A stretch of DNA of 64,000 nt from CBDFLT01 sp965249225 (GCA_965249225.1 CBDFLT010000006.1:62001-126000), one strand, 5' to 3'. Positions 1 through 8,102 are shown, counted from the stretch's first letter. Translations and numbers: made by a program. Notes: generated by a model from the sequence alone, not told the origin.

Positions 1-2
1 TT

Positions 3-71
3 TTCTTGCCTTCGGGCATCGAGGTCGCTGGCATCAAGACTTGGGTCGAGCGGTTGGCAAACGCGGCGTAG
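3..71 (+). CDS. C-terminal tail of an unidentified ORF cut by the window edge
   Basis: An open frame enters from the left edge and ends at a TAG after 22 codons (tail reads ...VERLANAA). It is too short to assign to a family. It is listed only because it is the sole open stretch left of the insertion sequence and runs in the same direction as the truncated secretion ATPase beyond that element. The following bases up to about 323 hold no gene that I recognise. Confidence 0.2.
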   Translation, partial: FLPSGIEVAGIKTWVERLANAA

Positions 72-323
72 TGGACTGACCTGTCCCTGGTATTTGCACC
101 TCTCTTTAAGGCTTTACCCAGAAAAGGACAACTGCCCCAAAAGGCGGTACCCTGCACGAGAAACCTTGAGCGACTATGGGAGTTCTATCAGTCAGTAGTC
201 GGCTGAAAACCAATCGGTAGGACTTGGCAAACCGAGGAGCGACAGTAGTACCGATGGGGTGTACGTCGTCAAAACAAGTGGGACAAAAGGGGAGCCTTTA
301 AAGCGTGCAACTTGGACGCTAAC

Positions 324-345
324 CGGCTCAGGCAGTTCTCAGATT
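324..345 (+). repeat. IS3 element inverted repeat, orfB end
   Basis: Reads CGGCTCAGGCAG, then TTCTC and AGATT. It pairs with the repeat at 1710-1731 in opposite orientation, with an identical 8-base core, AG and AGATT and one gap. It overlaps the stop codon of orfB. Confidence 0.6.
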
Positions 346-1320
346 TGCCAACCTCCGTTCGGCTAGACTCTTTTGCTTCACCTCCTGTCTCGTCGCCAGT
401 ATGGCGTCTTGGCGTCCGTGGTACATATCCGCCGGCGTGATGTTCCCCAAAGCCTCGTGATAGCGCTCGTAGTTGTAGTACCTTACGAAGCCCTCCATAG
501 CCGCTACAAGCTCTTCCAGGCTGTGGTGGACAAAGACGTTGACCTTAGCCTTGGCTGTGCGATGGTACCGCTCCAACTTGCCGTTGGTCTGGGGATGGAA
601 AGGTGAGGCGAAGATGTGTTTCATGAACCTGGCCCTTAGGAACTCGTCCAACGCCCTAGACAGAAAGCCTGGACCGTTGTCGCTCAGAAGGGCTGGACCT
701 GGCTCTACAGGCGCCGTCGGTTGACCGGTGAACTCCACCGCATCCTGGACCACGTCGATGATGTCGGCACTGCTCATGCTGGTCTGCACCCTCCAGCCCA
801 CGATCATCCTGGAATAGTCATCCAGCACGCTGATCAGGTAGTAGTAGCCCCAACCCACCACGAAGAAGTAGCTGGCATCGGTCTGCCATAGCTCATTGGG
901 CCTGGCAGTCTTGGTGTGAAACTCCTTTCCTGCTGGGAAGCCCTTGGTCTCGGGCGGCTTGATGAGCCCCGCTTCCTTCAGTATCCGGTATACGGTGGAC
1001 TCGGAGACGTACATGACCTGTTCGTCCACCAGGGTGGTCGCCACCTCTCTCGGGCTCAACGATGGGTGCTCCAACGCATACCTGACCACGTACCGTCTTT
1101 GCTTTGTAGCCAACCGGTTCCACACTCGCCTGGGCTCTGGTGGCCGGTCTACCAGACCGTTAAACCCCTTGTCTCGATACCTGCTCTTCCAGCGGTAGTA
1201 GGTCGAGGGTGCTATCTGCAACTCTTGGAGGGTCTGCCTGACCGGCAGAGGAGACCTCTCGACGATCTGAAGGACCTCCGCCTTGAGCTGGGCCTCCCTT
1301 CTCACATAGGGCTTGCCCAT
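328..1320 (-). CDS. IS3-family transposase OrfB (DDE integrase)
   Basis: Catalytic half of the IS3 transposase, 330 aa. An N-terminal HTH_21-like region (STYYRWKSRYRDKGF) precedes an rve/DDE integrase core. The three acidic residues are visible in WQTDASYF, LLSDNGPGF and NGKLERYHRT. The core is full length and looks intact. In IS3 elements the active enzyme is normally an OrfA-OrfB fusion made by -1 frameshifting. Here OrfB lies in the +1 frame relative to OrfA across an A6 run, so either slippage differs or a base is missing. An ATG at 1320 allows separate translation. Confidence 0.9.
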   Translation of the reverse strand: MGKPYVRREAQLKAEVLQIVERSPLPVRQTLQELQIAPSTYYRWKSRYRDKGFNGLVDRPPEPRRVWNRLATKQRRYVVRYALEHPSLSPREVATTLVDEQVMYVSESTVYRILKEAGLIKPPETKGFPAGKEFHTKTARPNELWQTDASYFFVVGWGYYYLISVLDDYSRMIVGWRVQTSMSSADIIDVVQDAVEFTGQPTAPVEPGPALLSDNGPGFLSRALDEFLRARFMKHIFASPFHPQTNGKLERYHRTAKAKVNVFVHHSLEELVAAMEGFVRYYNYERYHEALGNITPADMYHGRQDAILATRQEVKQKSLAERRLANLRTA

Positions 1321-1687
1321 GGGCTCTAACCGAGGCTTTTTTCAGGACCAGGTTCTCCACCGACAGCTGAGCAACAAGTTCCTTGAGCCGCTCGTTCTCG
1401 CGCTTCAAGGCATCGACCTCCGCCTTGTTCGCCTCCCGTAGCGTGTCACCCTTCAGCCTCGACTTGCCCGCCTCCATGTAGTCCTTGAGCCACTTGTAAT
1501 AGACCCCGGGGTTGATTCCCTCTCGCCTGCACAAGGCGCTGACTGATATCTCCCCGCGGATCCCCTCTATGACGATCCGTACCTTCTCCTCAGGTGTGTA
1601 CTTGCGACGTGTAACGTTTCTGGTCCGTCGGACCACCTGCCTCGCGTTCTCGTCGGCTTGATCGTAGCTTCGACTGACTTCCTGCAT
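1160..1687 (-). CDS. IS3-family transposase OrfA (HTH plus coiled coil)
   Basis: DNA-binding subunit of an IS3 transposase. A basic N-terminus (RRKYTPEEKVRIV) leads into an HTH_Tnp_1-type helix-turn-helix with ALCRREGINPGVYYKWLKDY, followed by a leucine-zipper-like heptad segment (LKRENERLKELVAQLSVENL). The ATG at 1687 is preferred over a GTG at 1702. After the family-like part ends at ...LVLKKA, the frame continues for about 50 residues that merely read the orfB DNA out of frame, which is unusual. A run of six A residues lies at that point; seven would give the normal ...KKSLG stop and the usual -1 offset of orfB. OrfA may therefore carry a one-base deletion or a sequencing error. Confidence 0.8.
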   Translation of the reverse strand: MQEVSRSYDQADENARQVVRRTRNVTRRKYTPEEKVRIVIEGIRGEISVSALCRREGINPGVYYKWLKDYMEAGKSRLKGDTLREANKAEVDALKRENERLKELVAQLSVENLVLKKASVRAHGQALCEKGGPAQGGGPSDRREVSSAGQADPPRVADSTLDLLPLEEQVSRQGV

Positions 1688-1709
1688 CCTGGCTCCTTTC
1701 ACTTCCGTG

Positions 1710-1731
1710 AATCTACTCTCCTACCTGAGCC
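1710..1731 (-). repeat. IS3 element inverted repeat, orfA end
   Basis: On the minus strand reads GGCTCAGGTAGGAGAG, then TAGATT, matching the repeat at 324-345. It lies about 20 bp upstream of the likely orfA start, as expected for the promoter-proximal end of an IS3 element. Confidence 0.6.
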
Positions 1732-1747
1732 AGGACAATCGCCTTAA

Positions 1748-2473
1748 TTGTCGCTTCTCAATTCCCCATCAGCTGTCCCAAATGTGCTGACGATACACAG
1801 CGTAAGCATCGAGGACACGCCGGAAATTCAGGTTCCGCATCCCAATTGGACCCGCGAAGTGGTTCGCGCGTCGAAAAACGACGCAGCGGGCGAGGGCGTC
1901 ACTATGATGGACCTGCTGAAGGCCGCCCTTCGCCAGCGCCCCAACGAGATAATTATCGGTGAGATCCGGGGCGAGGAGGGAGCGATAGCGTTCCAAGCCA
2001 TGCAGACCGGCCACGCGTGCATGGCGACCTTCCACGCCTCCAATGTAGAGAAGCTCATCCAGCGCCTTACAGGCACCCCCATTAACATTCCGAAGACTTA
2101 TATCGACAATCTAAATATCGTCATATTCGCTGGCCTGGTCCGGCTGCCCACCGGCACGATGGGGCGGCGGGTCACAAGCATTACTGAGATCACCGGCTAC
2201 GACCCGGGCTCGGACTCCTTCTCCTACGTGGAGATATTCAAATGGGATCCGATATCGGATAAACACGAGTTCACCGGTTTCCAGAACAGCCCCATTCTGG
2301 AGAACGTCATAGCCCCGCGAAGAGGAATACCCCACAACCAGAGGCGGGAGATCTACACCGAACTGGACAAACGGGCTAAAGTCCTGGAAAAGATGTATGA
2401 AAAGGACGTGACCGACTTCCATGAACTCTACCAGGTTCTTTCCAAAGCTTATCGAGAGGGCCTGTTCACCTGA
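1748..2473 (+). pseudogene. 5'-truncated secretion/pilus ATPase (FlaI/TadA/GspE type)
   Basis: C-terminal half of a hexameric AAA+ secretion ATPase that powers type IV pilus or archaellum-like filaments at the inner membrane. Visible parts are the IEDTPEI strand, the arginine-rich LRQRPNEIIIGEIRGEE Walker B/Asp-box region, the TGHACMATFHA histidine box and a FlaI-like tail (MGRRVTSITEITGYDP). The open frame begins at a TTG right after an in-frame TAA at 1745. The homologous SLLN segment that directly follows the Walker A loop is present, but Walker A itself is missing. The IS3 element ends about 15 bp upstream, so the gene was probably broken by it. The FlaI-like spacing favours the archaeal-type branch; TadA is the alternative. 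Confidence 0.7.
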
Positions 2474-2504
2474 TGCAACCCAGGTCCATTACTCGGTAAG
2501 TGCT

Positions 2505-3491
2505 CTATAGAACGTCCCTGGCGCTGAACCCTTTGGCGCCAAACCCCACCGTGGTAGTGTAGCGCTCCTCCACCAGCTCTTTTGACAGGTACCGCTCCTC
2601 CAGTTGCTGGAAGTGTTCGAACCGGCCCATCACGTGGTGGTTTTCCGTCGGGTGCCCTCTCTTGAGAGTCTGAAGGTTGATCTGAGCTTGCTCCAGGTTC
2701 TCGTTCAAGTCACTTAGAAAATTCCACTCGCCGTACATTGCCGCGTGGATGGCACCTAGGGTGATGAATATAAATCTATAGCCCATATCACCCAGTTCTT
2801 TGAAGGTGAGTGGATTCTCGACCTCATCCCACTTGAACGAGGATGAGTAGTTAAAGGCCAGCGGCACCTTAGGAAACGTTCTCTGCATCGCCTCGGCAAA
2901 GATCTCGGCGTCCCCACGGTCTGGCGTGGGGAACTCGGGCCATACCATATCAGCGCCCACGTCGGCGTAACGCTTCCCTCGCTCTATTGCTTCCTCCATA
3001 CTTCCACCCACGGCGTTGACCGCATCGGTGCGAGCGATGATAACGAAGTCGGGGTCTGACCTGGCGTCCAGCGCCGCTTTGACTTTCATCGTCGCCTCTT
3101 CAATAGGCAGGCAGTACTTACCCGCCAGGTGGCCGCAGCGCTTTGGGAACCGCTGGTCCTCTATGTGGACTCCCGCTACACCAGTCTTCTCGAACTCCTC
3201 TATCGTCCGTGTAGCGATCAAGGCGTTTCCATAGGCGTCGTCTGCGTCGGCAATTACCGGTATGTCTACTACGCTGGCAATCGACTTGGCCCAGCCGGTC
3301 ATCTCCGTCATAGTTGGGAACCCCATGTCAGCACGTCCCAGGTATCCTACGGCACACGAGTAGCCACTCATGTATACACACTTCAAACCTACGGCCTCGG
3401 CAATCTTCGCCTCGATGGGTGTATATACACCGCTGGTGTACACAAATGGCTCAGTCTCCAGAAGCCTCCGGAACTCGGTGCCGTTGCTCAT
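2505..3491 (-). CDS. aceA: Isocitrate lyase, short (PEP mutase/ICL superfamily) form
   Basis: Cleaves isocitrate to glyoxylate and succinate, the first step of the glyoxylate bypass. The protein is a TIM-barrel of 328 aa with the ICL signature KRCGH at residues 117-121, whose Cys is the catalytic acid/base, and a metal-binding ADADDAYG loop at 81-88. Its length matches short bacterial/archaeal ICL-like proteins rather than the roughly 430-aa classical enzyme; a methylisocitrate lyase or another superfamily activity remains possible. The ATG at 3491 is chosen because the upstream in-frame MRRR codons are themselves the AGGAGG ribosome-binding site. Malate synthase lies upstream on the same strand, supporting a bypass role. 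Confidence 0.8.
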   Translation of the reverse strand: MSNGTEFRRLLETEPFVYTSGVYTPIEAKIAEAVGLKCVYMSGYSCAVGYLGRADMGFPTMTEMTGWAKSIASVVDIPVIADADDAYGNALIATRTIEEFEKTGVAGVHIEDQRFPKRCGHLAGKYCLPIEEATMKVKAALDARSDPDFVIIARTDAVNAVGGSMEEAIERGKRYADVGADMVWPEFPTPDRGDAEIFAEAMQRTFPKVPLAFNYSSSFKWDEVENPLTFKELGDMGYRFIFITLGAIHAAMYGEWNFLSDLNENLEQAQINLQTLKRGHPTENHHVMGRFEHFQQLEERYLSKELVEERYTTTVGFGAKGFSARDVL

Positions 3492-3655
3492 CTTTGTAAC
3501 TCTCCTCCTCATTCGGTCTTGTTACCGCCGATGTGTTGATGTTTCGACCCAACTATGTACTTGTGAAATATATCACAGCACTCCTATTTGGACAAGATCG
3601 GGCCAGCAGCTGGGTGAAGTCTAAGGCTGGCCCCTAGACGGTTGTGGAGTGGAGT

Positions 3656-3740
3656 TGGAGCGGGACACGGGTTTCGAACCCGAGATACCCTATTTGGGAA
3701 GTATCCAAGCCTGAGCGCTGCTTTTTAGCTATGGAACCGA
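3656..3740 (-). pseudogene. Degenerate tRNA-like sequence (glycine-type 3' half)
   Basis: On the minus strand the 3' end reads as a tRNA: a T-arm with loop TTCGAAA between CGGG and CCCG, then acceptor GTCCCGC, discriminator T and an encoded CCA. The 14 bases GTTGGAGCGGGA(C/G)A shared with the intact tRNA-Gly at 6736-6810 suggest a glycine tRNA origin, and a TTCCCAA loop could be a CCC anticodon. The anticodon stem pairs poorly and no matching 5' acceptor strand is visible. I read it as a tRNA relic; a divergent class II tRNA cannot be excluded without a covariance-model search. Confidence 0.4.
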
Positions 3741-3842
3741 GGGTAAAATATGTCCACTCATCGTCTATTCCGATCCTGGACTACCGCCGTTGGTTTATGA
3801 GCACGAGTGGATTTATATCGGCTATGGCTGCGGTCTCTTGGC

Positions 3843-5555
3843 CTAAAAGGCGTGATCTGCCTTGGCAATTTCGTCAAGGTCCGCTCTCGTGTAGGACCCT
3901 AGACTCCTAAAGTTGAGCTCGGTGTAGTTCTTGATCCATCGCATGGCAATCTTGGACGCTTTCATATACCGGATTCGCGGCTGAGCGTTATCTCCACCGC
4001 CCTGTTCCTCTAGCGCACCAGCAGGGTCTGCCAGCCGACTTAAGATGTCGTCTGTCTCCTGCTGAATCAGCCGTCTCACCAGACCCAAGTCGTGGATCGC
4101 GCCCGTATTTGTATCCTGGGCGCGATGCAAGATTCTCTGCGCCGTTTGTGCTACTGATATGCGGGCTGTCGCCAGGTCCTCCATAAGGGTGGGATGGATG
4201 CCGGGTCTGCCTTCCAGGCTGTCTATACCCTTGGCGCCCCTTCCGCTGAGCCACCCTTCGACGTACTCGAGGAGAGTTCTCACGTTTCGCCGCGTCCCCT
4301 CCACGGTAACAGGACCATCGGGGACCGTGATTTCAACGGGGTAGTTGTCTGGGTCGTACATCTCACGGGTCGGCTTCCACTCGGATTCCCGCCACTTCTT
4401 GAACGGGTCTGCCGCAGTCTTCAAATGGAAGATGTGCGCAACCCATCCGCGCAGGAATCCTTGTCGAGCCTCCCACTCCTTGTCAGCTTCTATAGCAATT
4501 GCCGCGGCCTTGTTGACTTCCTCATCGCCGCTGGGAAGCTGAGTGGCCATCCCACCTATCGGTACCGCATTCCTCTTGAGGCAGACGGAGACCAGGCGTC
4601 TGAAGATGTTTGCGAGAAAGTCGGTAGTCTTGATATCCACGCCGAAGCGGTCAGGCCAGACTGAACCTGGGTCCGTCATGATGAACTCGAGAATACTCGC
4701 CTTGAGGTCCCATCGGGCCGCATTCAGTCCGGCTGCGTAGGGGCCGAGCGCATATAGGATCTCCTCCATCTCGTAGACCGCAGGCAGCGACTCAATGAGG
4801 ACGATCGCCTTGATGACCGCATCTTGACGAAATTCCAGATACTTCCGGCTGGCGTCAAAGAAATCCCTCCAGAAGGCCGCTTCCTCGGCAGTTTCCAGCT
4901 TTGGAATGTAGAAGTAGACACCCTGACCCCGTTCGATCTGCGCTCTCCCGGCGTAATACAGCGTCAACGCCGTGCTGAGGATGGACGCAGGCACCGGGGC
5001 TCCATCCACGGTTACCTCGGGTTCGTCCAGATGGAGTCCGCGCTCCCTGTGCATGAAGAACGGGATCTCACCCTCTTGAATTCTGTACTCTTTACTCTTT
5101 TCTGGGTTGTAGAAGGTAAGTGTCCGTCGGACGGCCTCTAACCGGTTACGCGCCGCCGTTAGCGTGTCAGTCAGCCGGTGGCCGGCCGAGTCCTCGTCAT
5201 CGTCCAGGTATCCTTCGGCCCTGGTACCGTCCGGGCCGGGATTGAGGGCGTTAATAAACATTCCGGTGACGGACGCCGGTCCTGTAATCTCAATGCCCGG
5301 CTTTCTCAGTTCCTCCGGAATTGGAGGTACCTGCCAGTCTGTGGTGGTAATTTCGGTGACCGGGGGGTGGGTGGGCAGTATTCCGTGTTTGAGGGCTTTC
5401 TCAAGGATTACGGCGCGCTTGGCCCGTATGTCGTGTACTCGGGATGTGAACCTGTCGTGCAGGAAGGTTAGATATTCCACGAACTCATTAGTTAAAAGCT
5501 CCTCAACGCCCTTCACAGACGCAAATCTAACTCTATCGTTTGTCATTGCTGGCAT
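3843..5555 (-). CDS. aceB: Malate synthase (MSA-like)
   Basis: Condenses glyoxylate with acetyl-CoA to malate. The 570-aa protein carries the malate synthase A landmarks in order: ITGPASVTGMFINALN, an acidic DDDED metal region, HRERGLHLDEPEV, FYIPKLETAEEAAFWRDF, VLIESLPAVYEMEEILY, GLNAARWDLKASI, and the C-terminal LMEDLATARIS. It is slightly longer than typical MSA enzymes (about 530-550 aa). The usual MADFEDS stretch reads GYLDDDEDSAGH, a divergence that keeps acidic residues. The ATG at 5555 follows GGGAGAA and is preferred over GTG 5603. It lies upstream of isocitrate lyase on the same strand, separated by about 350 bp that include the tRNA-like relic. Confidence 0.88.
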   Translation of the reverse strand: MPAMTNDRVRFASVKGVEELLTNEFVEYLTFLHDRFTSRVHDIRAKRAVILEKALKHGILPTHPPVTEITTTDWQVPPIPEELRKPGIEITGPASVTGMFINALNPGPDGTRAEGYLDDDEDSAGHRLTDTLTAARNRLEAVRRTLTFYNPEKSKEYRIQEGEIPFFMHRERGLHLDEPEVTVDGAPVPASILSTALTLYYAGRAQIERGQGVYFYIPKLETAEEAAFWRDFFDASRKYLEFRQDAVIKAIVLIESLPAVYEMEEILYALGPYAAGLNAARWDLKASILEFIMTDPGSVWPDRFGVDIKTTDFLANIFRRLVSVCLKRNAVPIGGMATQLPSGDEEVNKAAAIAIEADKEWEARQGFLRGWVAHIFHLKTAADPFKKWRESEWKPTREMYDPDNYPVEITVPDGPVTVEGTRRNVRTLLEYVEGWLSGRGAKGIDSLEGRPGIHPTLMEDLATARISVAQTAQRILHRAQDTNTGAIHDLGLVRRLIQQETDDILSRLADPAGALEEQGGGDNAQPRIRYMKASKIAMRWIKNYTELNFRSLGSYTRADLDEIAKADHAF

Positions 5556-5729
5556 GAGATGTTCTCCCGCGAAGTCAAAGACGGAGGACCGTGTCCATAC
5601 CACGAATGTCAGTGGAGGACACGCGAGACAAGGAACGCCATTTGGTCAAGGAGACCGCCGCGTGAGAATAAAGAGGAACCATCCTCGCCTGTTTAGAGTG
5701 GCTCCTCGTATTCAATTTACTGAAATCCG

Positions 5730-6506
5730 CTATGCTGGTTTCCGCGCTCTAAAATTGGCTCCCATCGTCTGGAATGGCTTGGCTTTGGTTGCCCCACTGG
5801 CCCCTTCAAACACATCGGCGGTCCAGACCAGCTCCACGTCGACAAAGCCGGCGCTGCGAATCGTATCCATATACTCTGCTTCCAGCAGAGCGCCTCCTAT
5901 TCAGTCGGTCCATAAGTAGATATTCTCTTTAGCGCCTTGAGGCACCGGTTTGTAAGTGATGATGTCGGCCAGCATGAGGCGTCCTTCGGGCCTCAGGACG
6001 CGGAACGCCTCACCGAATGCCCGCTCCTTATCAGGGCATAAGTTGAAGACCCCGTTGCTGATAACCACGTCGGCCCAGGCATCGTCCACAGGAAGCTCTT
6101 CGGCATAACCGGGCCGGAATTCGGTGTTGTCGAGGCCCATGAGACGCCGATTCGCATCTGCTTTATCGAGCATCTCATGGGTCATGTCTACCCCGATTAC
6201 CCTGCCGCTCTCCTGGACGTATTGAGCAGCCACGATACAATCGAATCCGGAGCCTGAGCCTACGTCTACGACCTTTTCGCCAGGCTCGATATCGCCCACT
6301 GAGAACGGGTTGCCTACCCCCGCGAACGACTCCACTACACGCTCCGGCAGCCGGTCGAGGACGTCGGGCGGGTATCCGAGCCTCTCGGCCATAGGACGCC
6401 CCGTATGAAAGTGGAACTCCTGGCTCGGGTCGGCTGCCACCTCTGCGTACTTCTTCTGGACCTCACTGCGAAGAGTATCTATGTCTACGGTTGTTTTCGT
6501 AGCCAC
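5730..6506 (-). CDS. ArsM-like SAM methyltransferase, probable selenoprotein (TGA = Sec202)
   Basis: Class I SAM-dependent methyltransferase of the arsenite methyltransferase-like group. The SAM motif VVDVGSGSGFDC spans residues 79-90, followed by VIGVDMTHEML and VISNGVFNLCPDKERAF. An in-frame TGA at 5901-5903 interrupts ...NIYLWTD, but the same frame continues for 56 more codons to a TAG at 5730, reading IGGALLEAEYM, AGFVDVELVW and a closing MGANFRARKPA. This is the family's C-terminal part. The TGA falls where ArsM-type proteins have a conserved Cys in a W..CI.GA motif. A perfect 6-bp hairpin begins 10 nt after the TGA. I interpret the TGA as selenocysteine; an ordinary nonsense mutation is the alternative. 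The start is GTG 6506 behind GGAGGA. The substrate (As(III) or another) is not proven. Confidence 0.75.
5874..5890 (-). promoter_or_regulatory. Candidate bacterial SECIS hairpin
   Basis: On the minus strand CTCTGC-TGGAA-GCAGAG forms a perfect 6-bp stem with a 5-nt apical loop in which the second and third bases are G. Sixteen nucleotides separate the TGA (5901-5903) from the apical loop. This fits the published bacterial SECIS rule: a hairpin directly after UGA, a G in the first two loop positions, and a spacing in the mid-teens to thirties. It lies inside the coding frame, as bacterial SECIS elements do. Confidence 0.65.
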
Positions 6507-6735
6507 GAGTATCCTCCGTCACATAGTAGCTTCGCCATGATATGCCGCCATCAAGTAACACCGGAATCATAAGATCACGGTTTGATCAGTGTCAAATAGA
6601 TGATGCTTATGAGCATGATGAATTCCAGTTAACTGAGTCACAAAAGACCGACGAGCCTTATTCGGTGCGCTTGCGAGATGCTATGGCCAATTCGTACCAC
6701 ACATATATGGGTGTGGAGGCCAGGTGTGACGGGGT

Positions 6736-6810
6736 TGGAGCGGGAGACCGGATTCGAACCGGCGACACCCTGCTTGGAAGGCAGGAACTCTACCACTGAG
6801 TTACTCCCGC
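6736..6810 (-). tRNA. tRNA-Gly (anticodon TCC)
   Basis: A full cloverleaf is readable on the minus strand: acceptor GCGGGAG/CTCCCGC, D-stem ACTC/GAGT around AGTGGTA, anticodon arm CCTGC-CTTCCAA-GCAGG with anticodon TCC, T-arm GCCGG-TTCGAAT-CCGGT, discriminator T and an encoded CCA. It stands alone between the methyltransferase and the L-2-hydroxyglutarate oxidase gene. Confidence 0.95.
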
Positions 6811-6884
6811 TCTTATATAAGCATACGAACGCCTATTAGCACAGTCAACTTTCGCTGATACCACAGGGTCCTTGGCCCAACCGC

Positions 6885-8102
6885 TTACGTCACCAGATCG
6901 AAGCTTTTTCTGGCCAGGTCGACCATGTGACGTCCTATCGCCAGGGAGCACGTGGCCCCGGGCGATGGTGCGTTGAGCAAGTGAATGGCGTTTCGTGTCT
7001 CCACGATCTTGAAGTCCTGCAACAGCCTTCCATCTCTGTCCACAGCCTGCGCGCGCACGCCGCCTCCAGAGTCGCCCAAGTCGTCCATCGTTATCTCCGG
7101 AACGAGGGCGCGAAGCGAGCGCAAGAACGATCGTTTAATCCACGAACGGTACTGCTCCTTTACGCCGTTCTTCCAATACCTGGTGGACATTCTCCAGAAC
7201 CCAGGAAAGGTGAGCATGTCCAGCGTGTCGGCTGGGCTGAATGCGGTTTTCCGGTAGCCCTCCCTGGCGAAGGCCAATACCGCATTGGGTCCCGCCTCCA
7301 CGCCGCCGTCGATCCTCTTGGTGAAATGGACGCCGAGGAATGGCAGCTTGGGATCAGGCACAGGGTAGACCAGCCCTCTGACCAGATGTGATCGCTCCGG
7401 CGGAATCAGAAAGTACTCACCGCGAAACGGAATGATTCGCACGTCGATGTTCACACCCATCGTCCGGGCGATACGGTCGGCGTGGAGCCCCGCACAGTTG
7501 ATTAGGTGTCGAGCGGTCACTTCACCTTTCGAGGTCTCCACGGTGAGCCCGTCGGTTCTTTGGTCTATCCCCAGCACCTTTGTCTCCGTGAGCAGGGCTC
7601 CGCCGTTTTCCTGCAGTTCAACGCTGTAGGCGGCGCTGACCTTGCTAAAGTCCACGATCCCCGTGTTGGGTGAATATAGCGCCGCGATACCTGAGGCGTG
7701 GGACTCAAGCTCACGCAGCCGTTCCTTTTCGATCAGTTCAAGTCCCTCTACACCGTTGGCGGTCCCCCTCTGGTACAGGTCCTCTAGCACCGGCAACTCC
7801 GGCTCACGGGTCGCGACAATGACTTTGCCGCACATCTCGTACTCGATCCCTCGGTCGTCGCAGTATTGCCGAAGCGTTTTCGCCCCGGACCAGCAGAAGT
7901 TCGCCTTTTGGGACCCGGGCGTGTAGTAGATTCCAGTGTGGATGACGCCGCTATTGTGGCCGGTCTGATGTAGCGCGATGTCACGCTCTTTTTCCAGGAC
8001 AGCTACCTTGTGCCTGGGGAATTCCCGTGTGAGCTCCAGCGCCGTGGCGAGGCCGATGATCCCGCCGCCGATCACGGCGATGTCATACTTCTGAGGGCTC
8101 AT
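6885..8102 (-). CDS. lhgO: L-2-hydroxyglutarate oxidase
   Basis: FAD-dependent enzyme of the DAO/GlpD fold that oxidises L-2-hydroxyglutarate to 2-oxoglutarate, passing electrons to oxygen or quinones. The 405-aa protein shows a Rossmann GGGIIG at 12-17, the LhgO-type QTGHNSGVIHTGIYYTPGS stretch near residue 46, PFRGEYFLI, and the C-terminal GGGVRAQAVDRDG and NAPSPGATCSLAIG segments. Length and motifs match the family closely. No adjacent pathway partner is visible. Such flavoproteins are often numerous in SAR202-type genomes, but that context is inference. Confidence 0.9.
   Translation of the reverse strand: MSPQKYDIAVIGGGIIGLATALELTREFPRHKVAVLEKERDIALHQTGHNSGVIHTGIYYTPGSQKANFCWSGAKTLRQYCDDRGIEYEMCGKVIVATREPELPVLEDLYQRGTANGVEGLELIEKERLRELESHASGIAALYSPNTGIVDFSKVSAAYSVELQENGGALLTETKVLGIDQRTDGLTVETSKGEVTARHLINCAGLHADRIARTMGVNIDVRIIPFRGEYFLIPPERSHLVRGLVYPVPDPKLPFLGVHFTKRIDGGVEAGPNAVLAFAREGYRKTAFSPADTLDMLTFPGFWRMSTRYWKNGVKEQYRSWIKRSFLRSLRALVPEITMDDLGDSGGGVRAQAVDRDGRLLQDFKIVETRNAIHLLNAPSPGATCSLAIGRHMVDLARKSFDLVT

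Larger units (their letters stand above)
324..1732 (-). mobile_element. IS3-family insertion sequence, about 1.4 kb
   Basis: Two overlapping transposase frames on the minus strand are enclosed by imperfect inverted repeats sharing the core GGCTCAGG and an inner AGATT. Gene order (HTH/leucine-zipper orfA, then DDE integrase orfB) and length fit the IS3 family. The orfB stop codon lies inside the downstream inverted repeat. No convincing direct target duplication is visible, so the exact ends are uncertain by a few bases. The element sits immediately upstream of a secretion ATPase gene that lacks its 5' half. Confidence 0.75.

Noticed and set aside
106..112. TTAAGGC as the left end of the IS, paired with GCCTTAA at 1741-1747
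   Set aside because: Only seven bases match and the resulting element would carry 200 bp of non-coding DNA; the GGCTCAGG repeats at 324 and 1731 fit better.
3656..3760. tRNA-Sec gene next to the candidate selenoprotein
   Set aside because: No TCA anticodon in a plausible loop and no 8+5 acceptor/T-arm pairing; the segment looks like a degenerate glycine-type tRNA.
6542..6799. Plus-strand ORF ending GDRIRTGDTLLGRQELYH
   Set aside because: The C-terminus is the familiar spurious peptide produced by translating the complement of a tRNA gene, here tRNA-Gly.
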